From contig OY759785.1 in NCBI GenBank assembly GCA_963662605.1, forward strand, positions 2,790,001 through 2,854,000: DNA of 64,000 nucleotides. Reading direction: 5' to 3'. The translations under genes and the position numbers were made by a program. This stretch comes from G963662605 sp963662605. GTDB lineage: Bacteria > Bacteroidota > Ignavibacteria > Ignavibacteriales > Ignavibacteriaceae. The notes beneath the pieces were generated by a model, which was not told the DNA's origin, made no database searches, and saw only the letters and a program-made list of their open reading frames with translations. Below are positions 25,226 to 33,640 of the stretch, piece after piece (position 1 is the first letter of the stretch; the number at the start of each line of letters is the position of its first letter).

Positions 25226-26125
25226 ATGGACTCTGAATTGAAAACCAAATACAATTTCATCTTTCAAGTTCTCCCTGCCCTACTCATTCTTTCCATTATT
25301 GTTGCACCGATTATCAATCCGGCCTTCGCACAAAAAAAATCTACCAAGATTAACGGAGTATATCGTATTCTGAATGAGAAAAGAGACGGCTATGCCATAT
25401 GGATAGTAGACGGTTCAGCTGTCAGGCAGAACGTGTACCATGAATTCCTGTATGGCGGAAATGAGCAGCGATACCTGTTTGTCCCGAAGGGTGAAATATG
25501 GATTGATAATGCCATCTCTGCAGAGGAATATGAATACACCGTTGCTCATGAACTGAATGAACGCAAACTCATGGCAAAGTTCGGCTATAGCTATGCAGCT
25601 GCTCATGATAGCTCTCTCCAAGTGGAACTGAAAATGCGCAAAATGAATTCCAAACTTTCAAGAAGCCATGAGAAACCACTTGCCAAAGTCTCGCCTACTG
25701 ACTGCGACGGCTACAAGGAAATCTATGGCATCGAAGATTCCGTTGAATTGAAAAATATTTATTTGCTGCCACTTGGCAAACGTGATAGTATCTCTATTTG
25801 GGTCGTTGATGGTTCGGCAGTAAGGAAATATCTGTTCCCTGATTTCGGATTCAGCGGCAACGATTTAGCGTATCACTTTATTCCTGATAAAGAAATATGG
25901 ATAGATGCACAAATCTCATGCGAAGAGACTGAATTTTCTATTCAGTGTGAATTGGAAGAACGCTGGAGACTTTCAAAGGGACAGATTTATGATGATGCAT
26001 ATGAGAACGCACTCATGAAATCATTGGAGATGAGGACGCTTAGAAAAAATGAGGCCGCCAAAAAGGCAGCCATAATAATTCCAAAACAACTTGACCGGGA
26101 TACGGGAACCGGAGACGAGAAATAA
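25226..26125 (+). CDS. Exported protein with tandem duplicated domain, first copy HExxE-containing
   Basis: I do not recognise a named family. A signal peptide covers residues about 12-36 (VLPALLILSIIVAPII, then AFAQ). Two repeats follow, residues about 44-138 and 177-270. Each has IW(I/V)VDGSAVR, a (G)GN..Y.F(I/V)P region and EIWID, then a helix. In repeat 1 the helix reads AHELNER (His108, Glu109, Glu112) followed by AAAHDSS (His127), a HExxE-plus-His pattern that could bind a metal. In repeat 2 the same positions read CELEER and DDAYENA, so both His are lost. This suggests one active and one degenerate copy. It lies 27 nt after tyrA with a weak GAGA upstream, and may be independent. Confidence 0.7.
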   Translation: MDSELKTKYNFIFQVLPALLILSIIVAPIINPAFAQKKSTKINGVYRILNEKRDGYAIWIVDGSAVRQNVYHEFLYGGNEQRYLFVPKGEIWIDNAISAEEYEYTVAHELNERKLMAKFGYSYAAAHDSSLQVELKMRKMNSKLSRSHEKPLAKVSPTDCDGYKEIYGIEDSVELKNIYLLPLGKRDSISIWVVDGSAVRKYLFPDFGFSGNDLAYHFIPDKEIWIDAQISCEETEFSIQCELEERWRLSKGQIYDDAYENALMKSLEMRTLRKNEAAKKAAIIIPKQLDRDTGTGDEK

Positions 26126-26134
26126 TCTTTGTCC

Positions 26135-26178
26135 GGTCATCTCGATACGTCCCACTGAAGCGGGTCTACTCGATGACC
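26135..26178. repeat. Imperfect palindrome (intergenic repeat-like)
   Basis: GGTCATC (26135-26141) and GATGACC (26172-26178) flank an inner CCCaC/GcGGG pairing. It looks like one unit of a dispersed palindromic element; only one copy is in this window. It is too long-looped for a standard terminator and has no T-tract. Confidence 0.4.
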
Positions 26179-26391
26179 TTTCAATTTGTCCGCATGAAAA
26201 CTTGCTAAGTACAATATATATAAATGATGGGTGTCCTGCCAGAGGCATCCTGCGGAGAGTTTACGGCGAAGATGGAAATATCGAGAACACCGGAATAAAA
26301 ATGAATTCCTAACAAGTCCTGAATGACAGTCTGTCCCTATTTACCTGCCATTAAATTTTCATATGAACCGGCACACTTTAGGTGATATTTC

Positions 26392-26420
26392 TTGACTCAT
26401 GCTTCAAATTGTGTTATTTT
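26392..26420 (+). promoter_or_regulatory. Promoter ahead of small-ORF group
   Basis: TTGACT at 26392-26397, a 17-nt spacer and TATTTT at 26415-26420, followed by an ATG at 26430. It sits in an otherwise gene-poor 645-nt gap. Confidence 0.5.
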
Positions 26421-26429
26421 ATATAAAGC

Positions 26430-26585
26430 ATGAATAACAAAGATGCTCAGGTGGATCACTTGGCGCTTGATAAAATACCGCGTTCGAAGAAACCGCTGTT
26501 GAATTCTCCAATAATATTATCAATGTTACGGCTTTTCTTCCAACAAAAGACTATTAATATTCACTATAGTGAAATACCGATATGA
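26430..26585 (+). CDS. Possible small ORF, 51 residues
   Basis: Starts MNNKDAQVDHLALDKIPRSK, 10 nt after a good -10 box, with no clear Shine-Dalgarno. It overlaps the next small ORF by 4 nt (ATGA). No family is recognised. It could be real, or the start of a decayed gene: the last third has a composition that does not look protein-like. Confidence 0.25.
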   Translation: MNNKDAQVDHLALDKIPRSKKPLLNSPIILSMLRLFFQQKTINIHYSEIPI

Positions 26586-26761
26586 ACTTATATACAGACG
26601 TTACACATTTGCCTCCATATCGTCTGTCGCAATTTATCCCAATCAATCCAGCCTGCGCCACGAACTTCGTTACCGGACAGAAGGTGATATGTATTGTAAT
26701 GGGCAACAAGGTTAATATTATGGATATTATGCTAATTCAACTGTTCATAACAAATAACTAA
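26582..26761 (+). CDS. Possible small ORF, 59 residues
   Basis: Begins MNLYTDVTHLPPYRLSQF and overlaps the preceding small ORF by ATGA and nearly touches the next gene. No recognised family. Apparent coupling on both sides is the only support; it may be chance. Confidence 0.2.
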   Translation: MNLYTDVTHLPPYRLSQFIPINPACATNFVTGQKVICIVMGNKVNIMDIMLIQLFITNN

Positions 26762-26770
26762 GGAGTACTC

Positions 26771-27079
26771 ATGTCAGTTATAATAAATACTGCCGCACCG
26801 GAAGCTTTACTTAAAAAGATTAAAAAGGCGATTGATGATCGCATTGTGGAGACTTGGGAATATGACAAAGATGGTGATTTTACGCATACCCCCACCCAGC
26901 GGAAAAATAAAGCATGGCTTAGACCCTCCGTTCAATCAAATGTTCTACGTTTTGAACTCTTGCCGCCTCAAAACACAACACCAACGAAAGAAGTTATCGG
27001 AGTATATCATGGGCGGTTTATTGAAATGCTAATTGCTCATTTTGGAAATGATTTCACTCGAGCCTCTGCTCCTCAATGA
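26771..27079 (+). CDS. Small conserved-looking hypothetical protein
   Basis: A 102-residue soluble protein with AAGGAG 5 nt upstream. It is balanced in charge and has a C-terminal segment GVYHGRFIEMLIAHF that looks like an ordered helix. A TWEYDKDGDFTHTPTQ stretch precedes it. I have the impression of having seen such proteins next to mobile or defence genes but cannot name a family. It precedes the AbiE pair with its own 139-nt gap, so it is not clearly part of that operon. Confidence 0.6.
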   Translation: MSVIINTAAPEALLKKIKKAIDDRIVETWEYDKDGDFTHTPTQRKNKAWLRPSVQSNVLRFELLPPQNTTPTKEVIGVYHGRFIEMLIAHFGNDFTRASAPQ

Positions 27080-27143
27080 CCTGTGGCTCGATTCTTTGAC
27101 GGCATGCATGATAATGGAAATACCCCGAATATTTTCATAATTC

Positions 27144-27185
27144 AGGGAATATTCCCTTGACATTTTCACTGCTTTAGTGTATTAT
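27144..27185 (+). promoter_or_regulatory. abiE promoter with palindromic operator
   Basis: A perfect 14-bp palindrome AGGGAATATTCCCT (27144-27157) abuts and shares its last base with the -35 TTGACA (27157-27162). A 17-nt spacer and TATTAT (27180-27185) follow. AbiEi antitoxins of known systems repress their own promoter by binding inverted repeats, so this is the likely operator (inference). Confidence 0.7.
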
Positions 27186-27218
27186 TGGAATAGAAAGTAA
27201 TATTTTTTATTATACCTT

Positions 27219-28001
27219 ATGGATAAAATATACACTGTTACATTATCAGGGAAAGAACTGGGACTGATTGAGAAACTAATTGCCGAACACGGTAATATAG
27301 TTAGTTTTGATATGACTTACGAAATACTGAGCGGAAATAAAAGCCGGCAGGAAGTTAAAAATATTGTATCTAACCTGGTTAAAAAAGGTTGGCTTGTCAG
27401 AATTAAACGCGGGGTTTATGTCTTGTCCGACATTGCCAGCCGTGGAACTACCGAACTAAGCCAATTAACCATAGCCCAGATTATCAATGAAAATTCCTAT
27501 ATCTCCTTTGAAGGTGCCCTCCAGCATTACGGTCTATTTGATCAGTATTTGAAAATCATCACTTCCGTTGGCAAAAAAAAAACCTATAGTGCCAAATTTT
27601 CAGATTGGACGTTCAAATATTTCAAGTCAAAAGATGGGTTGTTTAACGGATATCAAGAATATAACCTTGATGGCCGGTTGGTTAAAATCGCGAGTAAAGA
27701 AAAAGCCATCTTAGACTTTTTAACTTACCGACGCACTGTTAATAGCATTGATTTAGTAATCGAAAAATTAAAAAACCATCGAGACGATTTCAACCTTGAA
27801 CAGCTTATCAAACTGAGCAAGAATTGTTCACTGACTACACAAAGGTCCTTGGGGGTGGTTCTGGATTCAGTCGGAATAGATTCCGATCAGTTGTATCAGC
27901 AAATAGTCGAGAATAAAAACCACAGTTTCATGACAGCAACCAGTGGCGTTTTTAATGCCAAGTGGAGGATTTATTTAGATAAGCATTTTGCAAATCTTTA
28001 A
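27219..28001 (+). CDS. abiEi: AbiEi-type antitoxin
   Basis: A 260-residue type IV toxin-antitoxin antitoxin/repressor. An N-terminal winged helix-turn-helix is seen (residues about 10-70: NIVSFDMTYEIL, then KNIVSNLVKKGWLVRIKRGVYVL). A C-terminal AbiEi domain follows, with SFEGALQHYGL and ASKEKAILDFL (about 155-165). It should neutralise the toxin encoded 19 nt downstream and repress the shared promoter. Confidence 0.88.
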   Translation: MDKIYTVTLSGKELGLIEKLIAEHGNIVSFDMTYEILSGNKSRQEVKNIVSNLVKKGWLVRIKRGVYVLSDIASRGTTELSQLTIAQIINENSYISFEGALQHYGLFDQYLKIITSVGKKKTYSAKFSDWTFKYFKSKDGLFNGYQEYNLDGRLVKIASKEKAILDFLTYRRTVNSIDLVIEKLKNHRDDFNLEQLIKLSKNCSLTTQRSLGVVLDSVGIDSDQLYQQIVENKNHSFMTATSGVFNAKWRIYLDKHFANL

Positions 28002-28020
28002 ATAGCGTTAGCGCAAGATT

Positions 28021-28797
28021 ATGAATAGCATCCAATTAATTAGCAAAGATCAGTTAACAATACTAAATCGTCGGGAATTGAAATACCCCTTGGCGATAGC
28101 GGAAAAAGACTACTTTTTAGCCGTGGTCTCCAAAATAATCTATAATTCCCATCTGAGAGACAAGTTGATTTTCAAAGGTGGTACGGCTCTTAATCACGTC
28201 TATTTGCCGCAACTGAGATTCTCTGAAGATTTGGACTTTTCAAGTAACTCCGAAAAAATTGAATTAGCCGAGGTAAAAGACATTTTTACCCCTTTTGATT
28301 TTTTAGAAGTAAAGAAAGCCCACATGTCCGCGGCGACCGTGAAAATCGAGAGGCTGCAATATGCCGGGCCATTGGGGTTGCCAAATTCCTTAAAAGTAGA
28401 AATTGACTATTTTCAAAATGTAGTTTTGCCACCCTTAGAGTTGGACTATATTAATAATTATGGTGTGAAAACCAAAGTCCGGGTCATGGATATAAGAGAA
28501 ATTGCCGCGGAAAAAATACGAGCCATGAATGATCGCGCAAGGTATCGTGATTTTTATGATTTCGTAATGATAATAAAGAAATTAAAACTTAATCTGGCGG
28601 AAGTTATTGAATTAGTTGGCCGAAAAGAAGCCAGGCAGAAGATTAGCCCCCATAATATCCACAGGAACTGGGAGTTGACAGAATTAGACAAACAAGATGG
28701 CGTTCAAAATATTTACTACACGGAAGGTCTGGAAGACGAACATATAAAAGAAGAATTAGATAAGTTAAAATTTAAGGCAATAAATAAACAGTCCTGA
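28021..28797 (+). CDS. abiEii: AbiEii/AbiGii-type nucleotidyltransferase toxin
   Basis: A 258-residue toxin of the DNA polymerase beta-like nucleotidyltransferase superfamily. The catalytic signature is intact: FKGGTALNHVY (about 50-60), then RFSEDLDF with its two Asp (about 66-73), then a third acidic strand KVEIDY (about 122-127). The C-terminal helix EKIRAMNDRARYRDFYD is typical of the family. In known systems it causes phage abortive infection or plasmid stabilisation by modifying tRNA or nucleotides. No terminator is evident behind it. Confidence 0.9.
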   Translation: MNSIQLISKDQLTILNRRELKYPLAIAEKDYFLAVVSKIIYNSHLRDKLIFKGGTALNHVYLPQLRFSEDLDFSSNSEKIELAEVKDIFTPFDFLEVKKAHMSAATVKIERLQYAGPLGLPNSLKVEIDYFQNVVLPPLELDYINNYGVKTKVRVMDIREIAAEKIRAMNDRARYRDFYDFVMIIKKLKLNLAEVIELVGRKEARQKISPHNIHRNWELTELDKQDGVQNIYYTEGLEDEHIKEELDKLKFKAINKQS

Positions 28798-28986
28798 AGA
28801 ATTTTTTAATAAACAATATCGCTACCTCGACATCAAATTATTTGACGCGATTTATCTGCATTATGTCATCCATTTATGTCTATGTCCAACAACAGTCCCG
28901 TAGGATAATCTTCCTCTTTCTTCACTTTCGGATCAAACTATGTGAACAGAATGAGCATTACTCCAAAGCCATTCTCACCAAAATAA

Positions 28987-29039
28987 TCTGTGAAAATCCG
29001 CGTCACCCGCCCGCATGACTGCGTCAGCAGTCGGGCAGG
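28987..29039. repeat. Dispersed repeat TCTGTGAAAATCCGC followed by an inverted repeat
   Basis: The 15-mer TCTGTGAAAATCCGC (28987-29001) recurs exactly at 31224-31238. Here it is followed by a hairpin with GACTGC (29017-29022), loop GTCA, GCAGTC (29027-29032) and partly paired CCCGC/GGGC flanks. It lies between the abiEii and metF-type genes. It may serve as a weak terminator for either but has no T-tract. Confidence 0.55.
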
Positions 29040-29068
29040 TCAGTGTCATCCGCGTGCTATTTCGACTA

Positions 29069-30898
29069 TTAATTCACTATTTCAAAAATAGCATCAATTC
29101 TTCCGAGTGGCGCAGCCAACTGAACACCAGCTACATCGCTTTTAATCTTTTCGAATGTCTCGTGAGCAATTTTGATGCCTTCGGCGAATCCTTCTTCTTT
29201 TGTCGTAGTCTTGCGCATTCTTTCCATAATGTCATTTGGAACCGATGCACCCGGCACTTCGTTATTCATGAACTCTGCATTTCTGAATGAAACCAAAGGC
29301 CAGATTCCGCAAATGAGAGGAATCTTGACATGCTCGATTCTCTTCATGAACTTCTCGAAAATTTTAATATCGAACACCGGCTGAGTGATCATATACTCTG
29401 CCCCAGCTTCAATCTTCCAGTCTAACCGCTTCAATTCTTCATCGAGATTAATAGCTCCGGGATTTACACCAACCGCAACCGTGAATCCGGTGGGTTCACC
29501 AATAGGGTTACCGGCAAGATCAAGTCCGTGATTCAATCTGGTTATAACATTCGCCAGACCGATTGCATCAACATCAAACACTGCCGTAGCATCGGGATAA
29601 TTACCAAGCTTTGGCGGATCGCCGGTAATAGCCAACACGTTGCGCAGTCCTAAGGCCCAAGCGCCCAACAAATCGGATTGCATACCAATGACGTTTCTGT
29701 CGCGGCACGCAATGTGCAATACAGTTTCGATGCCGATGTTGCGCTGGATCAACGTAGCCATCGCCAATGCAGACATACGTGCTGAAGCTCTCGGACCGTC
29801 GGGAATATTTATAGCGTCAATACCATGATAGGCCAGCTTTCTTGCTTTTTCTAACTCTCTCTGTGGAGACACACCTTTCGGTGAAACCAGTTCAACCATG
29901 GTAACGAATTCTTTTTTAACAAGCTTATTCGCCAGCCGTGATTTTTCAGCCATTGCATAAGGCTTGACTTCGGGAGGTGTTTCCAATGTCAGCGATGCCG
30001 GTTTCAGTTCAATGCGTTTTGTCGGCTGTAATGCCTGGACTGCTTTTCTGATTGCTTTAATATGTGTCGGATTTGTGCCACAGCATCCGCCGACAATATT
30101 TGCACCGGTCTGAATAAACCGCTTGGCATATTCTGCCATGTATTCAGGTGATGTCAGATAAATATTTCTTCCGGCAATACTCTGGGGCAAACCGGCATTC
30201 GGTTGTACGGATAATGGTATATCGGTTAACGTCCGAAGTTCTTCCAAAGCATCGAGCATCAGTTTGGGGCCGACTGAGCAGTTCATGCCGATAGCATCAA
30301 CTTTATACTCGGTTATCTTTTCTATGAACCGTGAGAGCGGTGCCCCGCTTACCAAAGTGCCGGAATCATTTATGGTCACTTGCGCAAGTATGCTGATGTC
30401 GGGCTTGATTTCTCTTGTTGCACGGATTGCCTGTATCATTTCTTTTACAAGGCCGAATGTCTCAAGAATAAGTAAATCAACTCCGCCGTCAATCAATCCC
30501 TGGATTTGTTCTTTGAACAAATCTTTGGCTTCATCAAAAGAAATCTTTCCGAGAGGTTCAATCTGAACACCTAACGGGCCTACTGCTCCGGCAACCAAGG
30601 CATGTTCTTTAGCTGCAATTTTTGCTAATTGAGCGCCTTTAAAGTTTATATCGTAAATTTTATCATCCAAGCCGTGTGGCTTGAGTTTAAATCTGTTCGC
30701 ACCGTAAGTATTTGTTTCAATAACATCCGCACCTGCGCTTACGTAATCGCGATGGATTTCGCTTACCAGGTCGGGATTTGCAATGTTCAGTTCTTCAAAG
30801 CACCTGTTGATGTAAATGCCCTTTTCGTATAAGTAGGTGCCTGTCCCGCCGTCAAAAACAATGATGTCATTTTCAAGGCGTTCTTTGAAAGATTTCAT
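29069..30898 (-). CDS. Bifunctional homocysteine S-methyltransferase / methylenetetrahydrofolate reductase
   Basis: A two-domain protein of 609 residues, like B. subtilis YitJ. Residues about 1-290 are a zinc-dependent homocysteine methyltransferase with DGGTGTYLYEKG, GMNCSVGP and the GGCCGT zinc-ligand motif. Residues about 320-609 are a flavin-dependent methylenetetrahydrofolate reductase (MetF) with VELVSPKG, LHIACRDRN and ITGDPPKLG. Together they make and use 5-methyl-THF for methionine. An earlier ATG at 30931 is in frame, but a TATAAT box overlaps its first codons and AGAGACAG precedes the ATG at 30898, so I use the latter. No SAM riboswitch was found upstream. Confidence 0.93.
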   Translation of the reverse strand: MKSFKERLENDIIVFDGGTGTYLYEKGIYINRCFEELNIANPDLVSEIHRDYVSAGADVIETNTYGANRFKLKPHGLDDKIYDINFKGAQLAKIAAKEHALVAGAVGPLGVQIEPLGKISFDEAKDLFKEQIQGLIDGGVDLLILETFGLVKEMIQAIRATREIKPDISILAQVTINDSGTLVSGAPLSRFIEKITEYKVDAIGMNCSVGPKLMLDALEELRTLTDIPLSVQPNAGLPQSIAGRNIYLTSPEYMAEYAKRFIQTGANIVGGCCGTNPTHIKAIRKAVQALQPTKRIELKPASLTLETPPEVKPYAMAEKSRLANKLVKKEFVTMVELVSPKGVSPQRELEKARKLAYHGIDAINIPDGPRASARMSALAMATLIQRNIGIETVLHIACRDRNVIGMQSDLLGAWALGLRNVLAITGDPPKLGNYPDATAVFDVDAIGLANVITRLNHGLDLAGNPIGEPTGFTVAVGVNPGAINLDEELKRLDWKIEAGAEYMITQPVFDIKIFEKFMKRIEHVKIPLICGIWPLVSFRNAEFMNNEVPGASVPNDIMERMRKTTTKEEGFAEGIKIAHETFEKIKSDVAGVQLAAPLGRIDAIFEIVN

Positions 30899-31092
30899 TA
30901 AGCTGTCTCTTGTATTATATGTTGAATTCAAACTTTAAAATAAAGATATTTTATTACGAACCCAAAATTTCGAATAAATCTTCTATTTGTAGGGCGCTCT
31001 CTCTCCGCGGGACTCTGCGAGCGAGTCGCCCCTATTTACTTAATCAGTACAATTATTCAACCTTGAATCGGGAAGTTTAGATCTTATTAAAA

Positions 31093-31169
31093 GTGTCCTC
31101 GATACTTCCCGATGGCACATGAATCTAAGGCTTATCTTACGTCTGTCAGCCATCGGGAAACTCGGACAC
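31093..31169. repeat. Long inverted repeat
   Basis: TTCCCGATGGC (31106-31116) pairs perfectly with GCCATCGGGAA (31149-31159). The outer parts GTGTCC (31093-31098) and GGACAC (31164-31169) extend the match with a small mismatch zone, around a 32-nt centre. It lies in the 429-nt gap between the metF-type and LruC genes. It has no ORF and could be a small palindromic mobile unit. Confidence 0.6.
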
Positions 31170-31223
31170 CCACTTTTTTAAAATCAATTAAAACTAATTT
31201 TAAACTATGTTTACAAATGAAAT

Positions 31224-31238
31224 TCTGTGAAAATCCGC
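31224..31238. repeat. Second copy of dispersed 15-mer
   Basis: TCTGTGAAAATCCGC, identical to 28987-29001. The surrounding sequence resembles the other copy only loosely (then ATCAACCGTGTT versus GTCACCCG). The rest of 30932-31277 contains the inverted repeat above and no gene. Confidence 0.55.
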
Positions 31239-31277
31239 ATCAACCGTGTTCCATTCATACTGATTGTTTAAAACAAA

Positions 31278-31305
31278 AGAGGCTCTCCATTTCCGGAGAA
31301 CCTCT
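31278..31305 (-). terminator. Terminator after the LruC lipoprotein gene
   Basis: 11-bp stem AGAGG(C/T)TCTCC, arms 31278-31288 and 31295-31305, with a 6-nt loop and TTTTGTTTT on the minus strand. It lies 23 nt past the stop. Confidence 0.85.
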
Positions 31306-31327
31306 CTTGAGATGATGAAGACTTTTT

Positions 31328-33361
31328 TTACTTACTGTAAATCTTTGATGATACTCTGTTTGCTGCTGTATTCGTGTACCAGTCGGTTGCGCTTGCGCCG
31401 TTGCTTTCAGCCCAAACGGAGAAGTTAGGATAAGCACTTGTGATGGCTGCTTTTTCAATCGGGTACGCAAACTGAACAGGAATGTTCAATGCCCAGGGCA
31501 GATTTCTTTTAGTTCTATAATATCTACCTGATGCGACAATGCTATTATCATCAGCAGTCCCGAGTAATGACAGATCAGCTTTATCGGTCGGAGCACTGTT
31601 CGGTAAGTGAACTTCTTTACCCCTTACGCCATCCACAATAAGGAATGGATTAAATGGTGATGAACCGAGGTTTGACAATGTCTGCGGAGTTGCGAATTTA
31701 ATTACAACAGGGATTTGATACGGTGTAACATAACCATAAGCCATTTCGGTATTTACATACGCACCACCGCTATTGCCCATCAGATTCTTTGCTGCATCAA
31801 AGGCAACAATAACCGCTTTGGACTGTCCGCTTTCCGTGCCATTAGCACTCAACGAGATAGAAGTAGTTTTAGTACCGCTGACCGAAGAAATAACACCCGG
31901 AGCCACATTCAACTGAATTCCGAAGCCGTTGTTATAGGAAGCACCGATTGCGCGGATCTGATAAGCAGCATCAATTTCAACAACTTTATTAGAAGCGTTT
32001 GAAATGATGGTATAATTGTAGTCTACAACCATATCATTGAAATCATAGTCACCTTTACCTGGCCAGAGGTCTTCAAAGACTACTGAACCATTCACACCCT
32101 TTGAAGGAGCATACGTTACATAAGCTTTTGTAGCGTCATTAGGATAAGCATCGTTTGCATCAGTAACACCGTCGCCGTCAGAATCTTTGGCTTCTTTTAA
32201 TTCAGCCATGTTGCCCTGATAAATTGCTTTAACCGGATTTGAAGTAACCTGGAATAAAATATCGTTAAAGTCATTATCGGCGCCATTATCACGTCTCATA
32301 TCCTCAAAGCCAAGAATTGTATTTTTCGTAGTAGGGTCAACCATCAATATGTTATGTCTTCTTAATAATGAGTCGCTCTCTGGATTCAATTGAGGATCGG
32401 AAAATAATTTTGCAACACCGTCACTGACTGATGTCGTTGAGCCGGTAAATCCGTTTGATAAACAGAACCAGCCGATAGTAGTTCCGGGACCAAATCTACC
32501 GATTAAAACCTTATCTCCTGAAGTCAATCCGCCGCCGCTGCCGCTATAGGAACAGTTGGGGAAGATGATAGTCATACTTGAAGAAATATCACTGAGCTTT
32601 GTCGGTTTGCTGCCTGTCTTATAGGTATAGTATCCTAAGACATTCTGATATCCGGCACCTTCATGAATGAAAGTAACAAAGACATCCGCGCTGTCTGTAC
32701 CGATAATCTGTATATTGGATTCTGTGTTCTGTATATACGAAGGATTTTTTACGGGGACAGATGCGCCCTCCGGAAGTGAGAGGCTGATATTACTCAATGT
32801 AGCACTGGAAATTACATCTCTCGGTGATAATAAATATTTAGGGACACCAGCACTTGTCCAAGCGCCAAGAGTTTTATACGTCGTATTTTCTTTAGCGAGA
32901 GCTTTTGAAAAATGTAATGAAGTATCATTAGCCAGAACTTCTGAATAATCGAGAACCGCTGAATTACCTGAAACATTCATGATAGAAGTTTGTCGAAGTC
33001 CGACGGAATTTGAAATCACGTATAACCTTGAAACTGCGGTCGGAACTGTTAATGTCTGGGTAAAAAGTCCGTTTGCATCGGATTGACCGGAAGCGATTAA
33101 CTGCCCGCCGTTATTCGGATCACCGTCAAATATGCTTACCGGAAAATTTGCTAAGGTCGTTTTTGAATCAACTTTTGTGTAAACCGACACGTTAACATCA
33201 TTAGTAGTAGTAAAATTAAAATTGTCGCTCACATTCAAAGATGAAATATCTTTGCCGTATGAGGAAGAAGCCGGTTCAACTGAGTTTTGTTTTTCACAGC
33301 CCGTAAAAGTCAGACCCAGTGCAATCAGAGGAAGAATCAGAAGCTTATAGTAACGTTTCAT
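31328..33361 (-). CDS. LruC-domain surface lipoprotein
   Basis: A 677-residue exported lipoprotein. It begins MKRYYKLLILPLIALGLTF with the lipobox LTFTGC; AAGGA lies 8 nt before the ATG at 33361. An upstream in-frame ATG at 33478 is less likely. A DUF4114-like stretch ends GFEDMRRDNGADNDFNDILF (about 350). The acidic DSDGDGVTDANDAYPND loop (about 393-409) is calcium-binding-like. The LruC region follows with FEDLWPGKGDYDFNDMVVDY, which carries the family's DFNDM motif. These proteins occur in Bacteroidota and relatives as surface proteins of unknown function. It has its own terminator. Confidence 0.9.
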   Translation of the reverse strand: MKRYYKLLILPLIALGLTFTGCEKQNSVEPASSSYGKDISSLNVSDNFNFTTTNDVNVSVYTKVDSKTTLANFPVSIFDGDPNNGGQLIASGQSDANGLFTQTLTVPTAVSRLYVISNSVGLRQTSIMNVSGNSAVLDYSEVLANDTSLHFSKALAKENTTYKTLGAWTSAGVPKYLLSPRDVISSATLSNISLSLPEGASVPVKNPSYIQNTESNIQIIGTDSADVFVTFIHEGAGYQNVLGYYTYKTGSKPTKLSDISSSMTIIFPNCSYSGSGGGLTSGDKVLIGRFGPGTTIGWFCLSNGFTGSTTSVSDGVAKLFSDPQLNPESDSLLRRHNILMVDPTTKNTILGFEDMRRDNGADNDFNDILFQVTSNPVKAIYQGNMAELKEAKDSDGDGVTDANDAYPNDATKAYVTYAPSKGVNGSVVFEDLWPGKGDYDFNDMVVDYNYTIISNASNKVVEIDAAYQIRAIGASYNNGFGIQLNVAPGVISSVSGTKTTSISLSANGTESGQSKAVIVAFDAAKNLMGNSGGAYVNTEMAYGYVTPYQIPVVIKFATPQTLSNLGSSPFNPFLIVDGVRGKEVHLPNSAPTDKADLSLLGTADDNSIVASGRYYRTKRNLPWALNIPVQFAYPIEKAAITSAYPNFSVWAESNGASATDWYTNTAANRVSSKIYSK

Positions 33362-33640
33362 GTTGTTTTCCTTGTGAGTTATTTTTTTTCGAATTATCTG
33401 AAGGAAAAATAGCGTGTATTCCATAAATGAGTAAAAAAATTCGTCGAAAATGTGTTTTTCAACGACCAAAGCATCCAAAATTAGGTTGAAAAAACAGGTT
33501 AAAAAACCTTAATTCTAAAATAGTAACCAAATGCTATCAGCAAACAGTAAATTTCGCCGATTAGTATTAAAAATTATTCATTTTAAGCGTTTATCCGGCG
33601 TATTACTATTTAATGTATTTCAGCCGATTGCACCGTTTTA

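Noticed and set aside
29015..29290. Plus-strand ORF of 91 codons across the metF-type gene 3' end
   Set aside because: Antisense shadow of the reductase gene.
30932..31100. SAM riboswitch upstream of the methionine-related fused gene
   Set aside because: No conserved SAM-I/II/SAH core elements could be recognised; the 5' region is short.
33362..33478. 39-residue extension upstream of the LruC lipoprotein
   Set aside because: The lipobox signal peptide and AAGGA spacing fit a start at 33361; the extension would precede the signal sequence.
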